Of a stretch of 12,008 bases of DNA, positions 7,306 to 12,008 are shown piece by piece. The translations under genes were made by a program, and so were the position numbers. Origin of the DNA: CBDULQ01 sp965368115 (GTDB lineage: Bacteria > Pseudomonadota > Gammaproteobacteria > SZUA-229); contig CBDULQ010000108.1 of the NCBI GenBank assembly GCA_965368115.1, positions 1 to 12,008 of the forward strand, read 5' to 3'. Each line of letters starts with the position of its first letter. Position 1 is the first letter of the stretch. Under the pieces are notes generated by a model, which saw only the letters and a list, made by a program, of their open reading frames with translations, was not told where the DNA came from and did no database searches.

Positions 7306-7920
7306 ATGGCGAATAAAGAATCATTAGTCAGGGAAAGAGCAAAAGCGATAAAGCCATATCGCTGTAAAAACTTAATCGCTGTCATAGAAAATCCAAATGA
7401 TATTAAAAACATCGGCACAATCATCCGAAATGTAAATGCATTGGGAGTAGACAAAACTTACATTATTGACCCCAAGAATAAACTCTCGGATGATTGGCAA
7501 GAAATGAGAGAGCGTAAGTCACTTTCAAAGACATCAGTGTCCGCAATAAAATGGAGCTTCGTAAAACGCTTTGATTCGACTGAGGAATGCCTAAAGCATC
7601 TTGAAAGATACGGTTATGTTTCAATAGTCACTTCACCACATATAAAAGGCAAAAAGACCGTCATACTCCATGAAGGTGATTACACACATTCGCGTGTTGC
7701 CATATGGTTTGGTAATGAATCACGCGGTATAAGTGAATTAGCAGTAGAACGAAGTGAGTTCTGTGTAACAATTCCTATGTTCGGAATGATTGAAAGCTTG
7801 AATCTTGGAACAACTTCAGGGATTGTGCTTTACGAAATAACGAAGCAACGACGTGAATATCAAGACAAATACAAACGTTCTAGACGTGGACTAAAGTCTC
7901 GTGGAACCAGGTCAGAATAA
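7306..7920 (+). CDS. TrmH/SpoU-family RNA 2'-O-methyltransferase (integron cassette gene)
   Basis: This 204-residue protein has all three SPOUT methyltransferase motifs of the TrmH family. Motif 1 is NPNDIKNIGTIIRNVNALGV with Asn35 and Arg41, motif 2 is FGNESRGIS (135-143), and motif 3 is IPMFGMIESLNLGTTSG with Ser164 and Asn166; these are the residues that shape the knotted AdoMet site and catalysis in TrmH. Members transfer a methyl group from AdoMet to a ribose 2'-OH in tRNA or rRNA; the target here is unknown. Its C-terminus is basic (KYKRSRRGLKSRGTRS), which fits RNA binding. The start has a good AAAGAG ribosome binding site 5 nt upstream (7295-7300). The gene is visibly A+T richer than lysS and upstream genes and is followed within 4 nt by an attC-like site, so it appears to be a mobile cassette and not the host's own trmH. 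Confidence 0.85.
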   Translation: MANKESLVRERAKAIKPYRCKNLIAVIENPNDIKNIGTIIRNVNALGVDKTYIIDPKNKLSDDWQEMRERKSLSKTSVSAIKWSFVKRFDSTEECLKHLERYGYVSIVTSPHIKGKKTVILHEGDYTHSRVAIWFGNESRGISELAVERSEFCVTIPMFGMIESLNLGTTSGIVLYEITKQRREYQDKYKRSRRGLKSRGTRSE

Positions 7921-7923
7921 CAG

Positions 7924-8001
7924 ACATAACAAGGCGTTTAAATCGCAGCAAAGCTGCTCGGACGCGCAAAAAGCGGCTCGCCGTTTAACTGGTCGTTATG
8001 C
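7924..8001 (+). other. attC-like integron recombination site 1
   Basis: The 78-bp site starts with ACATAAC (7924-7930) and ends with GTTATGC (7995-8001), giving paired outer arms CATAAC/GTTATG. Inside, TTTAAA (7938-7943) can pair with TTTAA (7984-7988), with unpaired spacers between the boxes, and small hairpins occupy the centre (GCAGC/GCTGC at 7945-7957; CGGC/GCCG around 7973-7982). This imperfect, interrupted hairpin between a gene's stop and the next gene's start is the hallmark of attC sites, which are recombined as folded single strands by IntI. The expected cut lies after G7995. Confidence 0.75.
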
Positions 8002-8013
8002 GTATAAAATGCT

Positions 8014-8304
8014 ATGGCAATAATTACCAATTTATCTAAATGCCCAATATGCAATAATTCGCTTGGCGACGACATGGAGGCCATAATCTCATTTCCCGCA
8101 GACGCGATTAGCCCATTATCAAGCTTCTACCAGTTCTATGATGGGGCTGCTCACAAGCAATGTTTAAATTCCTGGAGCCGAAAGGAAGAGTTTGTTAAAG
8201 AATGGAATAGCTCTGTCTTATCGAATGAACCAGTCAATGAAAGCCTGCTCTTATCGATAACAGAGGTGGGTGATGTGTTTTTCAATAAAAAGCAGCATTA
8301 TTAA
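8014..8304 (+). CDS. Small CPxC/HxxC putative zinc-binding protein (integron cassette gene)
   Basis: A 96-residue protein of unknown function. Near the N-terminus it has CPIC (Cys10, Cys13) and later HKQC (His47, Cys50), a CxxC...HxxC arrangement that could bind one zinc ion. Between them lies an aromatic segment (ISPLSSFYQFYDGAAH) and after them a charged helix (SRKEEFVKEWNSSV). I see no signal peptide, so it is probably cytoplasmic. The ATG lies 12 nt after the attC-like site 1 core and has no Shine-Dalgarno sequence in front, which is common for cassette genes placed tight against attC; an upstream ATG at 8009 is in another frame and stops after four codons. The gene ends shortly before attC-like site 2, so it forms a complete cassette. 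A function cannot be assigned. Confidence 0.75.
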   Translation: MAIITNLSKCPICNNSLGDDMEAIISFPADAISPLSSFYQFYDGAAHKQCLNSWSRKEEFVKEWNSSVLSNEPVNESLLLSITEVGDVFFNKKQHY

Positions 8305-8327
8305 ACAGCTCATGAACTACCAAAATC

Positions 8328-8388
8328 GCATAACAAGACAGTCAGGCTCGCGCAAAACATCGGCCAGCCACTTATTTGGGCGTTAGGG
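8328..8388 (+). other. attC-like integron recombination site 2
   Basis: The site begins with GCATAAC (8328-8334) and ends with GTTAGGG (8382-8388), so TAAC and GTTA pair at the ends. Internally AGT..GGCT..CG on the left (8340-8350) can pair with CGGCCAGCCACT on the right (8361-8372), leaving bulges, and the ending TTTGGGCGTTAGGG has the look of common attC right halves. At about 61 bp it is close to the shortest attC class. It shares the TAACAAG start with site 1 but differs elsewhere, as is usual for attC sites in one array. Confidence 0.72.
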
Positions 8389-8402
8389 CTAATTAAGAGG
8401 GT

Positions 8403-8416
8403 TGCGGGGTCAGGTC
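8403..8416 (+). repeat. 14-bp direct repeat, left copy
   Basis: TGCGGGGTCAGGTC at 8403-8416 occurs again exactly at 9195-9208, in the same orientation, 792 bp apart, flanking the hydrolase gene. Both copies are followed by pyrimidine-rich sequence. GGGGTCAGGTC-type strings remind me of short dispersed repeats seen near REP-associated transposase genes in proteobacteria, but that is recollection and no such gene is present here. Confidence 0.7.
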
Positions 8417-8511
8417 TTTTCTTTTACCAGCAAGAAGCAAGGGCTGATTCAAGGGCGGTATGAGTGGCCTCGGATTCATTCCGGCCACACAGCTAGAATG
8501 TTGCAAATACA

Positions 8512-9187
8512 ATGAATCATACTCCTTCCAGGTCTTGACGGAACAGGCTTGCTCTTTCAGGGGCTTGTCAAAGAGCTGTCGCCGGAATTCGATGTAGAGG
8601 TGATTTCATATGACGACATCGAGGCTGTTTCGTATTTCGATCAGGCAAAAGAAATCGCAGAGACGGTGAAAGCCGAAGAGATATTTGTTGTTGGGGAATC
8701 GTATTCGGGTCGGGTTGCTTATGAGCTTGGTTTGATATTGGGAAAGCGTGTTAAGGGTATTGTTTTTTTGGCTGGCTTCATTTCTCGACCATTAATATTT
8801 GCCAGGCTTGCTGCTTATGTGCCGATAAAGATTTTGGCCCCGAATGTTCTTGTCAGATACCTTTTGAATTTATTTGGCTTTAATTTATCAGCTAACAACG
8901 ATTTAGTTGATTCCGTATTTAACTCACTTCGTCAGGCAGACAAGCGGAAACTAAAATCCAGATTGCGAAATATAGCCGATTTAGATAAGCCCCTCAAAAC
9001 GCTGACGTGCTCAGTAACTTATATAAGGCCAAGTAGAGACTTGTTGGTAGGTGAAATAGCTGTTCAATATCTTGCTTCCAGGTGTTTAAGCTTTAGTCAG
9101 GTTAATGTAAACGGCGGCCATTTTATTGGGCAATCAAACCCTGTCGCGTGTGCCAGGGTAGTTTCGAATGCAGTCGAAGCGAAATAA
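8512..9187 (+). CDS. Alpha/beta-fold hydrolase, with apparent +1 frameshift just after the start
   Basis: The main frame encodes an alpha/beta hydrolase. The nucleophile elbow GESYSG has its serine codon at 8699-8701, a candidate acid is in PSRDLLV and the histidine in NGGHFIG (codon 9119-9121), forming a plausible Ser-Asp-His triad. The substrate is unknown. The frame is open from 8516, after a TGA at 8513, and reads IILLPGLDGTGLLFQ, the strand and oxyanion loop expected at the very N-terminus, so starting at the TTG at 8549 would cut off a needed element. The nearest ATG (8512) is in another frame; dropping the single base C8518 would give MNILLPGLDGTG, an ideal start. The gene is therefore probably a recent frameshift mutant, a sequencing error, or is started at a rare codon. 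It is A+T rich, like the two cassette genes before it. Confidence 0.7.
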
Positions 9188-9194
9188 CAACTAG

Positions 9195-9208
9195 TGCGGG
9201 GTCAGGTC
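9195..9208 (+). repeat. 14-bp direct repeat, right copy
   Basis: This is the second exact copy of TGCGGGGTCAGGTC. It begins 8 nt after the hydrolase stop codon. The stop and the following bases (ATAACAACTAG, 9184-9194) resemble the left end of an attC site, which would then be interrupted by this repeat. Confidence 0.7.
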
Positions 9209-9353
9209 CCTTTTTCTTGAAAGGCGGGGTGGTTAAAGCTATCACCTTTATCTGTGACCGTATTGTTACCACATCAGATCCTATCAGCTTTTCGGTAACC
9301 GACAGGTAATACTTGATGAATATAAACGTAATGGCCAGGTCATAATCGTTTTT

Positions 9354-9385
9354 TACTCTTTGCTATCCTTTTACCGTAAAGAGTA
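9354..9385 (+). promoter_or_regulatory. Inverted repeat over the phosphoesterase translation start
   Basis: TACTCTTT (9354-9361) and AAAGAGTA (9378-9385) are exact reverse complements 16 nt apart. The right arm contains the AAAGAG that would serve as ribosome binding site for the ATG at 9394, and its last base is the first base of the ATG at 9385. It could be a repressor operator or an RNA hairpin hiding the ribosome binding site. No clear -35/-10 pair was found nearby. Confidence 0.45.
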
Positions 9386-9393
9386 TGACTAAA

Positions 9394-11133
9394 ATGATTA
9401 AAAGAAAAAGCCTGTACGCCGTGACGGCCTGCTTGCTGGCATCCACTCAGGTATATGCCCACGATGATCACCGACATTTTTTTTCGGAACATGCTGCTGA
9501 CAATTTACCAGGTTCCGATATCGCAAGAGGGGTTGTGTACCTGGATAAAAATGGAAATGGCGTTCGTGATCGCAATGAACCTGGCATCAAAGGTGTAAGC
9601 GTTTCCAATGGCCTGGATGTTGTCAGGACCAATGGTCGTGGCGAATATTCAATCAGTCTTCCAGAAGAAAGTATTTTATTTGTCCGCAAGCCGGCGAAAT
9701 TTGATGTGCCTCTCGATGAGAACAATCTACCCCAGTTTTACTACATCCATTACCCGGAAGGTACGCCTGCCGTTGCCGAATGGAAATACGAGGTCATCGA
9801 TCCCACCGGGCCGCTTCCTGAGCGAATCGATTTTGCTTTATTGCCTTCTAAATCGACCCACCATGCTTCTGCTTCAGGCAAGTTTCGCGCAATGGCCTTC
9901 GCTGACCCCCAGGCCAAAACTGAAGAAGAGCAGGACGGGGTTCGTGAAGACGTGGTAAACGAACTGATCGGCAATCCGCATGATGCTTTATTTGGTATCA
10001 CGGCCGGTGATGTTGTTTATGACACACTTAGTTTATATGAACGTCATAATAAAATGTTTGGCCAGATCGGCATTCCCATCTGGAATGTACCCGGCAACCA
10101 CGACATCAATTTTCCGTCCCCTAATGACAAGTACGCCACGCAGACATACAGTAAGCACTTCGGGCCCGCTTATTATTCGTATGACTATGGCGATGTCCAC
10201 TTCGTAGCGCTTGATAACATGGAATATGCCGGTGCCGGCAATCGATTCGACCTCTCCGGTTATCGTGGCTATGTGACTGAAGACCAGCTGACCTGGCTCG
10301 CCAATGACTTGAAATATGTCGATAGGGACAAGCTGATCGTCATCGTGACACATATACCTCTGGTAACCAATGCCCTGGACGGTAGAGGTGAACGCTATAA
10401 CCTGGGCAGCAACATCAACACCGCCAACCTGCCAGAACTTCTCCAGGTACTGATGCCGTTTGAAAAGATCTATGCCATTGCGGGACACGATACCAGTAAC
10501 AGCTGGAAAGTCGAAGTCAACCATACTCATGGCTGGTACGGTTCACCATGGATTTCCCATACGTTGGCGGAGGTCCGCGGCAACGGCTGGAACCGGGGCC
10601 CGCGTAACGACGAAACTGAAGTGCGTTCAGCAACCATGCAGGATGGCAACCCCAACGGTTACTATGTCATGCATTTTGATGGCACAAAGGTCACGCCGAA
10701 ATTTATACCTGCGGGTAAAAAAGGCAATCTCGACGACACTATGCGTATCGTGCTCGATCCATGGCTGGAAGGAACCACCGACCTTGATGGCAACATCCAG
10801 GCCATTAATCGCGGCCGCCTGATACCGGGTGCCCGGGTTGTCGTTAACCTGTTTGATGGTGGTGAAAGAGACACGGTGAAATTGTCCCTGGACGATGGTG
10901 AATATATTGAAATGCAGAATGTGGTGAGAAACGATCCATTCATGGTGCGCCAGCATGAAAAATACAGCGGAACGCCAGATGCTTTCTCTTCACCTCAGCC
11001 CTCATCTCATATCTGGGAATATGAACTGCCTTATGATTTGCAGCCAGGCCTGCACAAGGTAGAAGTCCGATCAAAGGATGAATTTGGACAGCAAGCCCAG
11101 CAAGCGTTAACATTCGAAATACTCGGCGAATAA
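9394..11133 (+). CDS. Secreted calcineurin-like metallophosphoesterase
   Basis: The product (579 residues from 9394) carries a cleavable signal peptide, MIKRKSLYAVTACLLASTQVYA, so it acts in the periplasm or outside. A short His/Asp-rich stretch (HDDHRHF) follows. Residues about 45-90 (GVVYLDKNGNGVRDRNEPGI...TNGRGEYSI) form a small beta domain of the SdrD-B/MetallophosN type with a possible calcium loop DKNGNGVRD. The catalytic core shows the dinuclear-metal motifs: DPQ (Asp171, with Gln173 where many relatives have His), GD (Asp206), GNHD (234-237), THIP (His320) and GHD (His365). A C-terminal beta-rich domain (about 440-579) resembles MetallophosC. Substrate is unknown; relatives cleave phosphomonoesters or diesters. 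The ATG at 9385 would add three residues, but AAAGAG is then only 1 nt away; it is 10 nt from 9394. Less A+T rich than the cassettes, it stands alone. Confidence 0.85.
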   Translation: MIKRKSLYAVTACLLASTQVYAHDDHRHFFSEHAADNLPGSDIARGVVYLDKNGNGVRDRNEPGIKGVSVSNGLDVVRTNGRGEYSISLPEESILFVRKPAKFDVPLDENNLPQFYYIHYPEGTPAVAEWKYEVIDPTGPLPERIDFALLPSKSTHHASASGKFRAMAFADPQAKTEEEQDGVREDVVNELIGNPHDALFGITAGDVVYDTLSLYERHNKMFGQIGIPIWNVPGNHDINFPSPNDKYATQTYSKHFGPAYYSYDYGDVHFVALDNMEYAGAGNRFDLSGYRGYVTEDQLTWLANDLKYVDRDKLIVIVTHIPLVTNALDGRGERYNLGSNINTANLPELLQVLMPFEKIYAIAGHDTSNSWKVEVNHTHGWYGSPWISHTLAEVRGNGWNRGPRNDETEVRSATMQDGNPNGYYVMHFDGTKVTPKFIPAGKKGNLDDTMRIVLDPWLEGTTDLDGNIQAINRGRLIPGARVVVNLFDGGERDTVKLSLDDGEYIEMQNVVRNDPFMVRQHEKYSGTPDAFSSPQPSSHIWEYELPYDLQPGLHKVEVRSKDEFGQQAQQALTFEILGE

Positions 11134-11145
11134 GGCTCATCTGGA

Positions 11146-11174
11146 ACCTGCCCGCGAACGACTCGCGGGCAGGT
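11146..11174. terminator. Strong hairpin between convergent genes, probable terminator
   Basis: ACCTGCCCGCGA (11146-11157) and TCGCGGGCAGGT (11163-11174) form a perfect 12-bp GC-rich stem with a 5-nt loop, 12 nt after the phosphoesterase stop and 12 nt from the stop of the facing gene. No T tract follows on either strand, so termination would be weak or factor-assisted; it may instead protect 3' ends. Confidence 0.65.
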
Positions 11175-11186
11175 ATATTAAATGTT

Positions 11187-11615
11187 CTAATCCGCGAACG
11201 AAGCAAAAATATTGCACCTGCCGTTGCGGTAATTATTCATCAATTCCGCTTTTATTTTTACACTAATGTCGGAATTCATTTCTTCCAGCGTGTCGCAGTG
11301 AAATTCTTGAGTCATTCGATACTGGTCTGCCTGCGCGAAGAAAACACGGGTTTCTGCAGGTACGTAGCAAGCGGCAGGGCGAAACACGTCCGAATTTTCC
11401 TGTCGAAACTCGAACACGGCGACAAGGCAGGACTTGCAGATATTCGTAAACTGAATGCCACGATCAGTATCAAGCACATGGAAACCGGATTCGAGTCGGC
11501 AGCTGCTATCCGCCTGTTCTGATATGGTCAGGTTTGATATCGAATCGTTGGTGCAGGCTGTCATTATCGCGGCAGACAACGTTATGCAAATCGGAAGGTT
11601 CAGCTTAAATGCCAT
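11187..11615 (-). CDS. Small cysteine-rich putative lipoprotein
   Basis: This 142-residue frame has a hydrophobic N-terminal signal (residues 5-20) ending in the lipobox IMTAC, so Cys21 would be lipidated and the protein anchored in the envelope. The mature part has six further cysteines (39, 60, 63, 83, 107, 134), enough for three disulfides in the oxidising periplasm, including a CKSC pair. I recognise no family. The start ATG (11613-11615) has no obvious ribosome binding site upstream, which lowers confidence. It converges on the phosphoesterase across the 12-bp hairpin. The overlapping + strand frame at 11298-11522 lacks any protein-like feature and is treated as a shadow. A coherent lipobox plus an even cysteine set in the mature part argues that this frame is real. 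Confidence 0.6.
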   Translation of the reverse strand: MAFKLNLPICITLSAAIMTACTNDSISNLTISEQADSSCRLESGFHVLDTDRGIQFTNICKSCLVAVFEFRQENSDVFRPAACYVPAETRVFFAQADQYRMTQEFHCDTLEEMNSDISVKIKAELMNNYRNGRCNIFASFAD

Positions 11616-11648
11616 GTGTAAATTTTATGGGTCGTTTAATTCACCGGG

Positions 11649-11690
11649 TAGATTAACAGGCCTCTGTTGCTGGATTATGAAATTAATCTA
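11649..11690. repeat. 8-bp perfect inverted repeat upstream of the lipoprotein gene
   Basis: TAGATTAA (11649-11656) and TTAATCTA (11683-11690) are exact reverse complements with 26 nt between them, 34-75 nt before the lipoprotein start on the - strand. The position suits an operator, but no binding protein can be named. Confidence 0.4.
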
Positions 11691-11774
11691 TGGAATAGGA
11701 CTCGATTGATTTCTCTCTGTGCCAGCTCAAGAGCTAGTGCTAATCTTTGTACGTTCTGTTTCGCCCCCCGGCGA

Positions 11775-11854
11775 GTTACTTTTTCTCTACTCGGCTCTGG
11801 CCTCCTGCTTCGCTCTACCTTCTGCATCCATGCAGTCGAGCAAGAAAAAGTAAC
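11775..11854. repeat. 12-bp inverted repeat of a probable dispersed repeat element
   Basis: GTTACTTTTTCT (11775-11786) and AGAAAAAGTAAC (11843-11854) are perfect reverse complements 56 nt apart. Between them lies a smaller palindrome CTGCAT/ATGCAG (11822-11835). The right arm continues into CAAAAAGTGCC. GTTACTTT...AAAGTAACCAAA pairs occur as dispersed repeats in many proteobacterial genomes as far as I recall; copy number in this genome is unknown. Confidence 0.6.
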
Positions 11855-12008
11855 CAAAAAGTGCCGCCCCAAGCCAGTTTGCCCTTCGGGTGCCCGAGCC
11901 TTGTTAACGCGGATTCTGTAAGTGTTTCCAGGTCTGTTGTTTTGGCAGTTACGCGGCCGGGTCGGCTCGATTCGCTTCCATGCTCATTTCGCCTCAAATC
12001 GCCATCCC

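Larger units (their letters stand above)
11616..12008. other. Terminal stretch without a convincing gene
   Basis: No open frame here looks like a protein. It contains a possible upstream region of the lipoprotein gene, an 8-bp inverted repeat TAGATTAA/TTAATCTA (11649-11656, 11683-11690) and a repeat-like element at 11775-11854. The last 100 bp show nothing further that I can identify; a gene may begin beyond the window. Confidence 0.5.

Noticed and set aside
9184..9238. Complete attC site after the hydrolase (ATAACAA ... GGTTAAAGC)
   Set aside because: The would-be inner arms do not pair: GCGGGG on the left is not the complement of the right side. Only a possible left end is kept, as part of a finding.
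11815..11997. 60-residue open frame on the - strand at the window end
   Set aside because: It runs through the inverted-repeat element, lacks a ribosome binding site and has no protein-like motif; it is typical of false genes called on dispersed repeats.

Overview
The window looks like a chromosomal segment of a gammaproteobacterium. Its left half (about 1-6855) carries housekeeping genes of fairly high GC, all on the + strand, with typical gammaproteobacterial content and pairings: the 3' end of a class A penicillin-binding protein of the PBP1b type (mrcB), a TPR lipoprotein, a YoaA/DinG-type Fe-S helicase (yoaA) next to tsaB, then prfB with its programmed +1 frameshift, followed by lysS. 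The yoaA-tsaB and prfB-lysS pairings also occur in E. coli. The species cannot be named from the sequence alone.

mrcB, the TPR lipoprotein and yoaA overlap (49 nt and 4 nt) and are probably co-transcribed. tsaB follows after 57 nt. prfB and lysS form a translation pair closed by a strong intrinsic terminator (6832-6854).

After the terminator the character changes. From about 6855 to 9190 the DNA is visibly richer in A+T and accessory. A 450-bp stretch without a convincing gene leads into what reads as a short integron cassette array: a TrmH/SpoU-family RNA methyltransferase gene, an attC-like recombination site (7924-8001), a 96-residue CPxC/HxxC putative zinc-binding protein, a second attC-like site (8328-8388), and an alpha/beta hydrolase gene whose 5' end appears shifted by one base. 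Two 14-bp direct repeats flank the hydrolase. No integron integrase is in the window, so this is either the interior or edge of a larger integron or an integrase-less attC cluster (CALIN).

From about 9350 on there is an exported calcineurin-like phosphoesterase (+ strand) whose start region lies in an inverted repeat. A 12-bp perfect hairpin separates it from a convergent small cysteine-rich lipoprotein gene on the - strand. The last ~390 bp hold no convincing gene, but contain a large inverted repeat that resembles a dispersed non-coding repeat.

The parts most worth following up are the cassette array with its unusual cargo, the broken start of the hydrolase with its flanking repeats, and the palindrome at the phosphoesterase start. 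All functional calls rest on reading motifs by eye; no database search was run.
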